Of a DNA stretch of 64,000 nucleotides, positions 21,095 through 29,364 are shown one piece after another. The DNA is taken from positions 1 through 64,000 of the forward strand of contig NZ_JACJVQ010000006.1 in the NCBI RefSeq assembly GCF_014212135.1, read 5' to 3'. The translations under genes were made by a program, and so were the position numbers. Position 1 is the first letter of the stretch. The number at the start of each line of letters is the position of its first letter. The notes under the pieces are model-generated. The model worked only from the letters and a program-made list of their open reading frames with translations, was not told where the DNA came from and did not search any database. Origin of the DNA: Cohnella thailandensis (lineage in GTDB: Bacteria > Bacillota > Bacilli > Paenibacillales > Paenibacillaceae).

Positions 21095-22270
21095 ATGAGC
21101 GAATCAATTATCTATTTGGACAATGCGGCGACCTCTTGGCCGAAGCCTCCATCGGTACAGGAAGCGATGGAGACATGCATGAGGGAAGCGGCGGCGAACC
21201 CCGGCAGGGGAAGCCACCGGATGGCCGTGCAAGCCAGCCGGGTTTTGTTTGAAGGCCGCAAGCAATTAGCGAAGCTTTTTCGAATAGCAAACCCCAACGA
21301 TATCGCGTTTACCCTAAATACGACGCATTCCTTGAATACCGCTCTGCAGGGGTGGCTTAAGCCGGGAGATCACGTGATCACGACGGCTCTGGAGCATAAC
21401 TCTATTCGCAGACCGCTAGAGGCTCTTAGAAGAAAGATAGGAATACAGATCACCTACGCGGAATCCAATTCTCTCGGCGTGCTGGATGCAGGTGCCATCG
21501 AGCGAGAGATTCGCCCTAACACGACGTTGATTGCCGTTACTCATAGCTCGAATCTTCTTGGCACGATCACGCCTGTCGGCGAGATCGGGCAGATAGCCAG
21601 GAGGAGAGGCGTTAAACTGCTCGTAGACGCGGCTCAGAGCGCCGGCGTGCTCGATATCGACGTGGAGGCGATGGGCATCGATATGCTGGCTTTTCCCGGG
21701 CATAAAGGGCTGATGGGCCCGCAGGGGACAGGCGGCTTGTATCTCCACCCTGACCTCGAACTGGAGCCTCTTATGCACGGAGGAACCGGCAGCGCCTCGG
21801 AATCTCCGGAACAACCGTCGACGCGGCCGGACCGCTACGAAGCGGGAACGCCCAATACGGTCGGTATTGCCGGATTGACCGAAGGGGTCAAGTTCGTGTT
21901 GGACCAGACGCCCGCTCAGATTCATCGGAGGGAGCTGGAGCTGACCCGAAAATTGATGGAGGGGCTGAGCGAAATAAACGGAGTTACGCTGCTCGGTCCC
22001 GGAATCCATACGGAGAGGACGGCGATCGTCTCTTACCTGCTGGACAACGTGGATCCCGCGGCGGTCGCGTTCCAATTGGACAGGCAGTACGGCATCGCCG
22101 TTCGGGCCGGCTTCCACTGCACGCCGCTAGGTCACCAAACGATCGGAACAACCGATACGGGGGCCGTTCGGGCAAGCCCGGGATATTTTACAACCGAATC
22201 GGATATCGTATCTTTGATCGATGCGACGAGGGAGCTCGTCCTCGCGCACGGCAAGTCCCATAGATTATAG
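21095..22270 (+). CDS. Class V aminotransferase, cysteine desulfurase family
   Basis: A 391-residue PLP enzyme of the SufS/Csd-like group. It begins YLDNAATSWPKPPSV. The PLP lysine is in FPGHKGLMGPQGTG (about residue 210) and the likely catalytic Cys is in RAGFHCTPLGHQ (about 335). Such enzymes remove sulfur or selenium from cysteine or selenocysteine. The start is ATG after GGAGGG. A DUF3343 protein, often linked to sulfur or selenium transfer, lies 1.2 kb downstream. The exact substrate cannot be told from sequence. Confidence 0.85.
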   Translation: MSESIIYLDNAATSWPKPPSVQEAMETCMREAAANPGRGSHRMAVQASRVLFEGRKQLAKLFRIANPNDIAFTLNTTHSLNTALQGWLKPGDHVITTALEHNSIRRPLEALRRKIGIQITYAESNSLGVLDAGAIEREIRPNTTLIAVTHSSNLLGTITPVGEIGQIARRRGVKLLVDAAQSAGVLDIDVEAMGIDMLAFPGHKGLMGPQGTGGLYLHPDLELEPLMHGGTGSASESPEQPSTRPDRYEAGTPNTVGIAGLTEGVKFVLDQTPAQIHRRELELTRKLMEGLSEINGVTLLGPGIHTERTAIVSYLLDNVDPAAVAFQLDRQYGIAVRAGFHCTPLGHQTIGTTDTGAVRASPGYFTTESDIVSLIDATRELVLAHGKSHRL

Positions 22271-22313
22271 AAGCAGCCAGAGCAACCGAGATGGGGAACA
22301 TGGGGGAGAAAGC

Positions 22314-22805
22314 ATGAACGGTTTGGACGATAACGTATGGCTTGCCATATTGGCAGGAGAAGGTTTCTTCATCGTTGTTTTATTGGTATGGGTCATTGTT
22401 CTAAGCGGCAAGCTGAAGAAGCTTGGCAGGGCTCATCGCCGATTGGTAGGCGAGACGGGCGTGCCGGAGCTCGAAGGCGTTCTGGAACAATTGCACGGCC
22501 GGATGGGAGTTCTCGAAGGCAACCGCGGGGAGCAGAACGCGCGATTGGACGAGCACGAGAAACGCCTTTCCGCGCTCAAGGGGCGAATCGGCGTTCATCG
22601 CTTCAATGCGTTCTCGGATTCGGGCAGCGATCTTAGCTTCTCGGTGGCCATCGTGAACGACAATCAGGATGGAGTTGTCATTACGGGCATTTACGGCCGG
22701 GAACAGACGTTCCTCTACGCGAAGCCCCTCGATAAAGGACAGTCGGCTTACATGCTCTCTCCCGAGGAGAAGATCGCGATCAGTCAGGCATCGCAAAAGG
22801 AATAG
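22314..22805 (+). CDS. DUF4446 membrane-anchored protein
   Basis: A 163-residue protein with one N-terminal transmembrane helix (FFIVVLLVWVIVLSG, residues 17-31), a coiled-coil region rich in Glu, Arg and Leu (about 40-85) and a small beta-rich C-terminal domain with SFSVAIVNDNQDGVVITGIYGRE. This is the DUF4446 family common in Bacillales; its function is unknown. ATG at 22314 follows GGGGGAGAA. Its 3' end overlaps yyaC on the other strand by 26 bases. Confidence 0.85.
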   Translation: MNGLDDNVWLAILAGEGFFIVVLLVWVIVLSGKLKKLGRAHRRLVGETGVPELEGVLEQLHGRMGVLEGNRGEQNARLDEHEKRLSALKGRIGVHRFNAFSDSGSDLSFSVAIVNDNQDGVVITGIYGREQTFLYAKPLDKGQSAYMLSPEEKIAISQASQKE

Positions 22806-23409
22806 GGTTGCTTCGGTTCGCGCGGCTGTTGCGGATGGCCTGGCGAATCGTCGCGGCAATGATATCCGACATCTTGATAACGAGATTAAGACGGGTATTC
22901 TGGAGGACGAAATATTCCATGAAGCCCCCGACGTTAACGATGCCGGTCAAGTGAATGTCGCCGACCGGAGGAAGATCCTTGTTGACGCCGGCGCCGGGCC
23001 GAACGGGCCCGCTGCCGATCTGGATGCACCCGACGCTGGAGACTTGTCCGAGGCAGGCATCGACGGCGATAACATAGGGCTGCGGAATGTTGCGGGCGAT
23101 CTTCTCCAGGGTGTCGCTTAGGTTCATGGCATGAACGGGATCGTCCAAAGTGCCGTAAAGATCGAATAAAGAGTGGTCCTCCCGCGATAGAGAGCTTCCG
23201 ACGAGGGGGCCAAGGGAGTCTCCGGTGGAGCGGTCGGTGCCGACGCAGACAACGACGATCCGCCGATCCTGAGGCAATGGCTCTAATTGACTCTCCAGTC
23301 GCTGCGTCAACCGGCTTAAAACCGCCGGTTCGTTGTAATGGATTTTCAAAGAGTGAGGGGCCGCATCGCCGACCGATGATCCGGACCTTTTCTCCCAAGC
23401 GCCGTTCAT
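22780..23409 (-). CDS. yyaC: Spore protease YyaC (DUF1256)
   Basis: A 209-residue DUF1256 protein related to the germination protease GPR. Conserved stretches are VCVGTDRSTGDSLGPLVG, DACLGQVSSVG and VGDIHLTGIVNVGG. In B. subtilis yyaC is a sporulation gene near the origin. I chose ATG at 23409 behind GGGAGGAGG; the frame continues to 23466. It is transcribed toward oriC, opposite to its neighbours, and overlaps the DUF4446 gene tail to tail. The precise substrate is unknown. Confidence 0.88.
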   Translation of the reverse strand: MNGAWEKRSGSSVGDAAPHSLKIHYNEPAVLSRLTQRLESQLEPLPQDRRIVVVCVGTDRSTGDSLGPLVGSSLSREDHSLFDLYGTLDDPVHAMNLSDTLEKIARNIPQPYVIAVDACLGQVSSVGCIQIGSGPVRPGAGVNKDLPPVGDIHLTGIVNVGGFMEYFVLQNTRLNLVIKMSDIIAATIRQAIRNSRANRSNPIPFAMPD

Positions 23410-23515
23410 TTGTTTGCCTCGCCTCCTCCCATGGGGTGTTACTAGTATATGGACACTGAAGCGCATTTATACTTTATGGTAGTCAACGCGCTAGCCGTGT
23501 TAGAAAGAGGGACGC

Positions 23516-23764
23516 ATGGAACCGATGCTGATCGCTTTTGACTCCACGCAGCAGGCTCTGCGGGCGGAGATGCTGCTTGAGTATGCCGATGTGGAGATCG
23601 ACATTCGCCCGACTCCGAAGGAGATTACCGCGGGATGCGCCTTGTCTATCGAATTTCCGCAAGAGGAACTGGAGAGCGTCAAACATGTTCTGCTTACGGA
23701 GAAAGTAGAGATTCGCGGTCTCTTCCGGTCGGCCGGACCCGGACTGTACGAGCAAATTCTGTGA
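23516..23764 (+). CDS. DUF3343 (putative Se/S carrier-like) protein
   Basis: An 82-residue protein starting MEPMLIAFDSTQQALRAE. It looks like the DUF3343 family, which includes proteins linked to sulfur or selenium handling. A single Cys (TAGCALSIEF, about residue 42) is in the position expected for a carrier Cys. It is 17 bases upstream of the mechanosensitive channel gene and near a cysteine desulfurase. The family assignment is by resemblance. Confidence 0.75.
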   Translation: MEPMLIAFDSTQQALRAEMLLEYADVEIDIRPTPKEITAGCALSIEFPQEELESVKHVLLTEKVEIRGLFRSAGPGLYEQIL

Positions 23765-23781
23765 GCAAGGAGGGGAAGGTC

Positions 23782-24714
23782 ATGAGCTTGGCAGGCGTCA
23801 CGGGGTTGCCAATGACCGATGAACCGAATACGATCAACGAAGTCATCGAGGAGAAGATGAACCTGTGGGAGCAATTCCTGGATGATATCTGGAACTCTGT
23901 TAGCGACACCGACTTATGGATGACGGTCTTAAAAGTCGTTCTTCGCATCCTTATGTTCTTGATTATCAGCAGCATAGCGAAACGAATTCTCTATCGGGTC
24001 ATCGAGCACCTGATGGATCCGAGATCGTCAAAGCGCTTGAAGCTTCGCGCGCGACGGGTGCAGACCGTCGGCAAGCTTCTGAAGAACACGGTCTCTTACA
24101 TCGTGAACTTCATCGTGATTCTTCTCATACTTGGCGAGTTCAATATCAATCTGGCTCCGCTGCTTGCGGGAGCCGGGGTCATCGGGCTTGCGATCGGCTT
24201 CGGGGCCCAGAGCTTGGTCAAAGACGTGATCACCGGGTTCTTTATCATCCTGGAGGATCACTTCTCCGTTGGCGACGTGATCGAGACCGGCAAGTTCAAG
24301 GGCACCGTCGAGATGATCGGCCTTCGCGCGACTAGGCTTCGCAGCTGGACGGGAGAGATCTATGTCATTCCGAACGGTTCGATTACGGACGTGACGAACT
24401 ATTCGGTCAACAACTCCTTGGCCGTCGTGGATATCTCCGTAGCGGCTTCCGAGCAGCTGGATCAGGCGATGGACGTCGTCAGAGGCGTTCTGAGCCGCAT
24501 CGAGGACGTTAATCTGGTCGGCACGCCCGAACTGCTAGGCGTACAGGCTATCACCGCCTCAGACGTCACTCTGCGCATCACGGCCGTATGCCGGCCGAAT
24601 ACCCAAGCGGTCGTCTCCAGGCACTTGTACGCGGAGATCAAGAAGGCCTTCGAGTCGGCGCGCAACCCGCGTTATTATTCGATGGAATCGGCAGAACGAA
24701 TAGGAGGGGCTTAG
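23782..24714 (+). CDS. Small-conductance mechanosensitive channel, MscS family
   Basis: A 310-residue MscS-type channel releasing osmolytes on hypo-osmotic shock. Transmembrane segments are near residues 50-70, 105-125 and the pore helix APLLAGAGVIGLAIGFGAQSLVKDVITGFFII. The beta domain follows with VGDVIETGKFKGTVEMIGLRATRLR. The start is ATG at 23782 with AAGGAGGGG upstream; longer versions of the frame overlap the DUF3343 gene. The stop is one base before the DUF951 gene, so the two are cotranscribed. Confidence 0.93.
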   Translation: MSLAGVTGLPMTDEPNTINEVIEEKMNLWEQFLDDIWNSVSDTDLWMTVLKVVLRILMFLIISSIAKRILYRVIEHLMDPRSSKRLKLRARRVQTVGKLLKNTVSYIVNFIVILLILGEFNINLAPLLAGAGVIGLAIGFGAQSLVKDVITGFFIILEDHFSVGDVIETGKFKGTVEMIGLRATRLRSWTGEIYVIPNGSITDVTNYSVNNSLAVVDISVAASEQLDQAMDVVRGVLSRIEDVNLVGTPELLGVQAITASDVTLRITAVCRPNTQAVVSRHLYAEIKKAFESARNPRYYSMESAERIGGA

Positions 24715-24715
24715 A

Positions 24716-24946
24716 GTGGAGAAAAAGACCTTCGAGCTTGGCGATGTCGTTCAAATGAAGAAACAGCACCCGTGCGGAGCGAACGAGATGGAGATCATCC
24801 GTATGGGGATGGACATCCGCATCAAGTGCGTGAAGTGCAAGCACAGCATTCTTCTGCCGCGCGCCAAGTTCGAGAAGAGCTTAAAGAAAGTGCTTCGCTC
24901 GGGAGCGGGAACAGAGGCGGGCGGAGAAGAATCGACGGCCGAATAA
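24716..24946 (+). CDS. DUF951 zinc-ribbon-like protein
   Basis: A 76-residue DUF951 protein. The core FELGDVVQMKKQHPCGANE and IKCVKCKHSILLPR give a CxxC plus a further Cys, suggesting a metal-binding ribbon. The GTG start at 24716 follows TAGGAGGGG with six-base spacing. It often lies beside an MscS gene in Bacillales. The C-terminal 15 residues are a Gly/Glu tail. Function unknown. Confidence 0.88.
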   Translation: MEKKTFELGDVVQMKKQHPCGANEMEIIRMGMDIRIKCVKCKHSILLPRAKFEKSLKKVLRSGAGTEAGGEESTAE

Positions 24947-24973
24947 TTCCATCAACAAATCGTGCGAGAAGAG

Positions 24974-25002
24974 TTGCAAGCTTGGGCGATATGTGATATT
25001 AT
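24974..25002 (+). promoter_or_regulatory. Promoter of tRNA-Ser
   Basis: -35 TTGCAA (24974-24979), 17-base spacer, -10 TATTAT (24997-25002) preceded by TG, ending 12 bases before the tRNA. Confidence 0.75.
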
Positions 25003-25014
25003 TTTTCTTGCTGC

Positions 25015-25105
25015 GGAGAGGTACCCAAGAGGCCCAAGGGGGTTGACTCGAAATCAACTAGGCGTCGCAAGGCGTGCGTGGGTTCGAATCCCACCCTCTC
25101 CGCCA
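25015..25105 (+). tRNA. tRNA-Ser (anticodon CGA)
   Basis: Acceptor stem GGAGAGG (25015-25021) pairs with CCTCTCC (25095-25101), then discriminator G and an encoded CCA. The anticodon stem GTTGA/TCAAC encloses the loop CTCGAAA, giving anticodon CGA, which reads UCG. A long variable arm and T arm GTGGG-TTCGAAT-CCCAC are present, as expected for a class II serine tRNA of 91 bases. Confidence 0.96.
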
Positions 25106-25128
25106 TAATACGCATAATACGAATATAC

Positions 25129-25161
25129 AACCGATTCCTGGTACGCAGGGATCGGTTTTTT
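25129..25161 (+). terminator. Terminator of tRNA-Ser
   Basis: AACCGATTCCTG (25129-25140) pairs with CAGGGATCGGTT (25146-25157) with one G-U pair, followed by a T run. Confidence 0.92.
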
Positions 25162-25547
25162 GGTGTTTACGGAGAATTGGAGGTTCCTTGGTTATCGGGC
25201 CTTGGTATCTTCAACTTTGGCGAACAAATGACGAAGAGCCCCTTGCGGGGCCCTCCGGGCGACGTTGATGAGTTGAAGTCGTTATCCACTCGTTGCTTCA
25301 TCGTGCGAGGTTCGCGCGAAGCATGCGGCTTCACGTTCGTCCTGCGCACCAGCGCTTCGGTCCTAGCCGATCGAATCGGCTCCATCAGTGATGTGGAAGT
25401 GTGTCTTTAGCACAACCCTCCGTCCTACTCCGTTTGGTACGTCTCTTCCTTCGGCTCTTGCCTGCATGGGTTCAATGGAACCACACCTCTCTGTCCGTCG
25501 CCGAATGTTAGAATACCCATCGATACGAGGAATATACGTCGGATTCG
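25162..25547. other. Intergenic stretch without a recognisable gene
   Basis: About 390 bases between the tRNA terminator and yjzC. Short open frames here do not resemble known proteins and lack good ribosome-binding sites. A small GC hairpin (GCCCC-TTGC-GGGGC, about 25235-25248) is visible. On the minus strand this is the region downstream of yjzC. Confidence 0.5.
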
Positions 25548-25730
25548 TTACTCGTTGAACTTTTTCCACTTCCGCCTGTGATTGGACGTCTCGGGAAACC
25601 GTTCTCCGCGAAGGAGATGGATTCTCTTCGGATTCTTGATGCCGGTATGGAAGGAAGCTTCTCCGATCTCGATGTACTCTCCGTCGTTAGGCGCCCGCTG
25701 GCCGGGCTCGAATTCCGTCTGCTCACCCAT
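25548..25730 (-). CDS. yjzC: YjzC family protein
   Basis: A 60-residue protein, MGEQTEFEPGQRAPNDGEYI and onward, matching the YjzC family (EIGE, FPETSNHRRKWK near the end). ATG at 25730 has AGGGGGTG about seven bases upstream; a GTG three codons earlier is less well placed. The function is unknown. It runs toward oriC, opposite to the surrounding ribosomal and tRNA genes. Confidence 0.85.
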   Translation of the reverse strand: MGEQTEFEPGQRAPNDGEYIEIGEASFHTGIKNPKRIHLLRGERFPETSNHRRKWKKFNE

Positions 25731-25883
25731 GCTGTTCACCCCCTAATCCAAGCGTACGGATAGTGTAGGGGAGAAGGGGAGGGGTTATGCATGGGAGTGA
25801 GAGTGTGCTTGAGCGGGAACAAAGAGGGAGCGGCGGAAAATGAAAACGAATGAAGGGAAATTAGTGGAGAGAAGCGATGGACA

Positions 25884-25912
25884 TTGACCCAAGAGGGCGC
25901 TTGTGATAAAGT
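25884..25912 (+). promoter_or_regulatory. rpsF operon promoter with structured leader
   Basis: -35 TTGACC (25884-25889), 17-base spacer, -10 TAAAGT (25907-25912). The roughly 110-base leader can fold with CATAC (25942-25946) against GTATG (25983-25987) and an inner CTCGGCCGAG. In other Firmicutes, S6:S18 binds the rpsF leader; whether this leader has that motif was not established. Confidence 0.6.
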
Positions 25913-26027
25913 AGATAGGTATGCTTTTTTGAATTAGATTGCATACTCCTTGCTCCTCGGCCGAGCGCGAATCGCCGTCTCGGTATGGGAATCGGGGGGC
26001 CAAAGACCAAAAGGAGGTGAACGGAAG

Positions 26028-26315
26028 ATGCGCAACTATGAGTTGATGTACATCATCCGTCCGGACGTGGACCAAGAAACCGTTCAAGCTGTCGTGGAGA
26101 AATTCCAAGGCATTATCGTGAACGGCGGAGAGATCGTGAAGCAAGAAGTGCTCGGCAAGAAGCGCCTTGCTTACGAAATCAACAAGCACCGCGACGGGAC
26201 GTATGTGCTGGTTCAATTCACGTCGGACTCTGCTGTCGTGAACGAGCTTGAGCGCGTTCTGAAGATTACGGACGAAATCATTCGTCACATGATCGTCAGA
26301 GAAGTCGTCGCTTAA
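26028..26315 (+). CDS. rpsF: 30S ribosomal protein S6
   Basis: A 95-residue S6 protein, MRNYELMYIIRPDVDQETVQ, with VLGKKRLAYEINKHRDGTYV. The start is ATG at 26028 with a perfect AAGGAGGTGA seven bases upstream. First gene of the rpsF-ssb-rpsR operon. In B. subtilis the GTPase gene yyaF (ychF) lies upstream of this operon; here yjzC and the tRNA occupy that place. Confidence 0.97.
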   Translation: MRNYELMYIIRPDVDQETVQAVVEKFQGIIVNGGEIVKQEVLGKKRLAYEINKHRDGTYVLVQFTSDSAVVNELERVLKITDEIIRHMIVREVVA

Positions 26316-26381
26316 GAAGAACTGACGCTGCATCCTGGCGGGTTACCGCCGTGAGTCGTCATTGTTGGGAGGGAACCAACC

Positions 26382-26903
26382 ATGTTGAACCGGGTTATTC
26401 TGATCGGACGCTTGACCAAGGATCCTGAGCTTCGTTACACGCCTGCCGGCGTGGCCGTCGCGCAGTTCACGTTGGCCGTAGACCGTCCCTTCTCCCGCGA
26501 TTCCGGGGGAGGAGAGCGCGAACGCGAGGCGGACTTCATTCCAATCGTGACCTGGCGCCAATTGGCCGAGACTTGCGCGAATTACCTTCGTAAAGGCCGT
26601 CTGGCTGCCGTAGAGGGACGCATTCAAGTGCGCAACTACGAGAACAACGAAGGCCGCAGAGTCTATGTCACCGAAGTCATCGCCGACAACGTGCGTTTCT
26701 TGGAATCGGCCAACCGCGAAGGCGGAGGCGGACAAGGACGCGACGAATTCGGCGGAGGGAATTCCGGCGGCGGGTACGGCGGAGGCGGTTATGGCAGCGG
26801 CGGCGGAAGCCGCAGCTCCGGATCGCGCAACAGCGGAGGCATGGATCCGTTCGCGAATGACGGCAAGCCGATCGATATTTCGGACGATGATTTGCCATTC
26901 TGA
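26382..26903 (+). CDS. ssb: Single-stranded DNA-binding protein
   Basis: A 173-residue SSB. The OB fold covers residues 1-108 ([20 protein letters not shown] to ADNVRFLE), with a short Gly/Glu/Arg insertion near residue 45. A Gly-rich linker follows, then the acidic tip DISDDDLPF that binds partner proteins. The ATG follows GGGAGGGAA. Confidence 0.97.
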   Translation: MLNRVILIGRLTKDPELRYTPAGVAVAQFTLAVDRPFSRDSGGGEREREADFIPIVTWRQLAETCANYLRKGRLAAVEGRIQVRNYENNEGRRVYVTEVIADNVRFLESANREGGGGQGRDEFGGGNSGGGYGGGGYGSGGGSRSSGSRNSGGMDPFANDGKPIDISDDDLPF

Positions 26904-26957
26904 GGTCTGACTTAAGTCAGGCATTGGACACACGACATTGAACAGGAGTTGAATAGA

Positions 26958-27278
26958 ATGAGCGAACAACAACAAGCAGCTCCAGCTGCTCGCGAAGAAC
27001 GCGGACCACGCGGTCCTCGCGAAGGCGGAGAAGGCGCTCGCGAACCTCGCAAGTTCCGTCGCGGACGCAACAAGCGCCGTAAGGTGTGCTATTTCACGGT
27101 CAACAAGATCACTCATGTCGATTACAAGGATCTGGACTTGCTCCGCAAGTTCATCAGCGAACGCGGCAAGATCCTGCCGCGCCGCGTAACCGGCACGAAG
27201 GCGAAGTACCAACGCATGCTGACGGTTGCCGTTAAGCGCGCTCGCCAAATGGCGCTGCTGCCTTACACGACCGAGTAA
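26958..27278 (+). CDS. rpsR: 30S ribosomal protein S18
   Basis: A 106-residue S18. The conserved part begins near residue 33 ([20 protein letters not shown]) and ends [11 protein letters not shown]. The first 30 residues are an Ala/Glu/Gly/Arg-rich extension absent from the usual 75-80 residue protein. ATG at 26958 follows AGGAGTTG. The final 47 bases of the gene are repeated 2.1 kb downstream (see repeat entries). Confidence 0.96.
   Translation: MSEQQQAAPAAREERGPRGPREGGEGAREPRKFRRGRNKRRKVCYFTVNKITHVDYKDLDLLRKFISERGKILPRRVTGTKAKYQRMLTVAVKRARQMALLPYTTE
27228..27274 (+). repeat. Left copy of a 47-base direct repeat (rpsR 3' end)
   Basis: The 3' end of the intact rpsR, excluding its last bases. 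It matches 29365-29411 at 45 of 47 positions, and the final 32 bases (27243-27274) are identical. The two copies flank the SDR/MmyB module as the left and right junctions of an integrated element would. Confidence 0.9.
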
Positions 27279-27294
27279 CATATCCCAATGACAT

Positions 27295-27338
27295 AGCCCT
27301 TCCACCTATGATTGTATGTAGGTTGGAAGGGCTGTTTT
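27295..27338 (+). terminator. Terminator after rpsR
   Basis: AGCCCTTCC-ACCT (27295-27307) pairs with AGGTTGGAAGGGCT (27320-27333), followed by GTTTTTAT. It ends the ribosomal operon just inside the left repeat. Confidence 0.9.
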
Positions 27339-27381
27339 TATAAAACAATGAAAGCTACATTAAATTTTCATAACATACGGA

Positions 27382-27424
27382 AGGGGTATCCCGGGTCAAT
27401 GGACCCTCTTGGATACCCCTTTTG
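27382..27424. terminator. Hairpin terminator beside the SDR gene
   Basis: AGGGGTATCC (27382-27391) pairs with GGATACCCCT (27411-27420), with an inner GGGTC/GACCC stem. The T run (TTTT) follows on the plus strand. On the minus strand it directly follows the SDR stop, where it may also terminate. Confidence 0.65.
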
Positions 27425-27431
27425 TTCAGGA

Positions 27432-28226
27432 TTATGCTCTTGCGCCGCCGTCCACCGGCAGAACGACGCCCGTCACGTAAGAGGCGCGATCACTCAAGAG
27501 CCAGGCTGCCGCTTGCGCGATCTCATGAGGATCGGCAGCACGTCGAAGAGGCGTCACAGAGTTGCTTTTTTCGATAATATCTGGAACTTGAGCAACTAAT
27601 CCCTCGATCATCTCGGTCATGGTGGTGCCAGGTGCAATAGCGTTTACCCGGATGCCCGAAGGCCCGTATTCAATGGCAGCCGTTTCGGTAAGACTATTAA
27701 CAGCCCGTTTGGCGGCTCCGTAGACGGACAACCCCGGATTACCTCTGAAGCTGCCCACGCTGCTGTTATTGACAATGGCACCGATACCTGCAGTATCGAG
27801 CATCGCTTTGATTTCCGCCTTCATTGCCACCCAGATTCCTTTGTAATTTACAGCTTGAAGAAGGTCGAAATCTTCTTCTGTGACCTCTGTTATGGGCGAA
27901 AGGGGGGCCCCGATTCCAGCATTATTGAATGCTATATCCAGGCGGCCGTGACGTTCAACGGTCGTTTGAACCGCCCGTTCGATACTGGCGGAATCGGCAA
28001 GATCGGCTACAATATAATCGGCTTTACCGCCCTTAGCGATAATTTCCTCTACTCCGGAGCGCAGAGCTGCTTCCGTTCTTGCGACGAGCGTAACCGCTGC
28101 TCCTTCTTCGGCGAAGAGTTTGGCTGCCGCTGCTCCGATGCCGCGGCTGGCCCCTGTAACCAATGCTACCTTATTGCTAAGCATTCCCTCGGAATTATTA
28201 TTTTTGTGCTGAGTTGCTGTTTGCAT
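27432..28226 (-). CDS. SDR family oxidoreductase
   Basis: A 264-residue classical short-chain dehydrogenase. It has the cofactor motif TGASRGIGAAAAKLF (about residue 24), NNAG (about 104), a catalytic Ser in NNSSVGS and the YGAAK active-site pair, then the ending VVLPVDGGARA. NAD(P)H-dependent; substrate unknown. The ATG at 28226 follows AAAGGAGAC; MLSNKVALVTG 14 codons later is an alternative. It is divergent from the MmyB-type regulator with a half-site operator between them. The base composition is visibly less GC-rich than the core genes, and the pair lies between the rpsR repeats. Confidence 0.9.
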   Translation of the reverse strand: MQTATQHKNNNSEGMLSNKVALVTGASRGIGAAAAKLFAEEGAAVTLVARTEAALRSGVEEIIAKGGKADYIVADLADSASIERAVQTTVERHGRLDIAFNNAGIGAPLSPITEVTEEDFDLLQAVNYKGIWVAMKAEIKAMLDTAGIGAIVNNSSVGSFRGNPGLSVYGAAKRAVNSLTETAAIEYGPSGIRVNAIAPGTTMTEMIEGLVAQVPDIIEKSNSVTPLRRAADPHEIAQAAAWLLSDRASYVTGVVLPVDGGARA

Positions 28227-28253
28227 GGTCTGTCTCCTTTAAAATCGGTAATG

Positions 28254-28283
28254 GTTTGAAAGGCTTCAAACTGGGTTGAAGCC
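28254..28283. promoter_or_regulatory. Candidate operator between SDR and regulator
   Basis: Two overlapping perfect palindromes, GTTTGAA-AGGC-TTCAAAC (28254-28271) and GGCTTCAA-ACTGGG-TTGAAGCC (28262-28283), share a half-site. So three alternating TTGAA/TTCAA half-sites lie in the 148-base divergent intergenic region. The MmyB-type regulator encoded next to it is the likely binder. Confidence 0.6.
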
Positions 28284-28374
28284 ATTTCTACGACTGAGTA
28301 TAATTTTCTAATATACTTCTGACGAGAGGTTGCTTGATCATAGGTTTCGGAGTAATAGGCAAGGAGGGGTTGAG

Positions 28375-29217
28375 ATGAACGATAGCGAGCGCCGTTCGGC
28401 TCTCGGTCATTTTTTGCGCCAACGGAGGTCCAGCCTTACTCCAGAGGATGTGGGATTGCCGACCGGGAAGCGCCGCCGGACAGCCGGATTGCGTCGGGAA
28501 GAGGTTGCCCAACTGACGAATATCGGCACATCCTGGTACATGTGGCTAGAGCAGGGACGCGATGTCCGTCCATCCATACAAGTGCTGGAAAGTCTAGCTG
28601 CAGCTCTCAGGCTTAATCCCAACGAACGACGCCATCTCTTTTTTCTTGCGGGAGAATCGCTTCCTCCTTACGTGTCCCCTCATGAAGAAAGTATCGGGCC
28701 AGCCTTTCAAAGGATGCTGGATGACCTTAATCCGAATCCTGCATATATTTTGGGAAGACGCTGGGATTTTGTGGCCTGGAATGATGCTGCGAATGAGGCT
28801 TTCTCTATTTCCTCAGCATCCCCGCCTCATGAATTCAATTTAATCTGGCGGTATTTCACCGACCCTGTATGGAGGGGGCGCTTCAAGGATTTCGATCAAA
28901 AGGCTGCGGGAATGGTTGCGGAATTCCACACGGCATCAGCCCGCTACGTTGAAGATTCGTCATTTGCCGGATTAATTGAAGATCTTAAACGAGTAAGTCC
29001 TGAATTTGTCCGGCTATGGCCGCAGCATGAAACCCCCCGTTCTCTTGAAGGATTCAAAGAAGTGGAGCATCCTGACATGGGGCGCCTGGAGTTTGATCAT
29101 ATTACCCTGCAAATCCCCAATGATCCTGATATGAGAGTGATGATCTACACGCCTCTCGCAGCAACAAGGTCAAAGCTGCAAAAGCATTTGAAAAAGAAAT
29201 CACTTGCAAAAAAGTAA
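28375..29217 (+). CDS. MmyB-type XRE family transcriptional regulator
   Basis: A 280-residue regulator: an N-terminal helix-turn-helix (LGHFLRQRRSSLTPEDVGL, then LRREEVAQLTNIGTSWYMWLEQG) and an MmyB-like C-terminal ligand domain (NPAYILGRRWDFVAWNDAANEAF). This family often represses a divergent dehydrogenase and is relieved by a small hydrophobic ligand. ATG at 28375 has AAGGAGGGG upstream. It lies in the lower-GC insert. Confidence 0.9.
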   Translation: MNDSERRSALGHFLRQRRSSLTPEDVGLPTGKRRRTAGLRREEVAQLTNIGTSWYMWLEQGRDVRPSIQVLESLAAALRLNPNERRHLFFLAGESLPPYVSPHEESIGPAFQRMLDDLNPNPAYILGRRWDFVAWNDAANEAFSISSASPPHEFNLIWRYFTDPVWRGRFKDFDQKAAGMVAEFHTASARYVEDSSFAGLIEDLKRVSPEFVRLWPQHETPRSLEGFKEVEHPDMGRLEFDHITLQIPNDPDMRVMIYTPLAATRSKLQKHLKKKSLAKK

Positions 29218-29364
29218 GGGAGAAACCCTTAATAGCCGAAGCAAGGGCATTCGATGTGTGAATTTTATAACCTTAGGATATGGTGTCTTCAAAATCCGTC
29301 TTATATTTCACTTCGTAATCAGGCTACTCTCACTCTCTCAAGCATACATAAAATTGGTTACTGA

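Noticed and set aside
25162..25547. Possible small genes in the yjzC-tRNA interval
   Set aside because: Short frames on both strands lack ribosome-binding sites and resemble no known protein.
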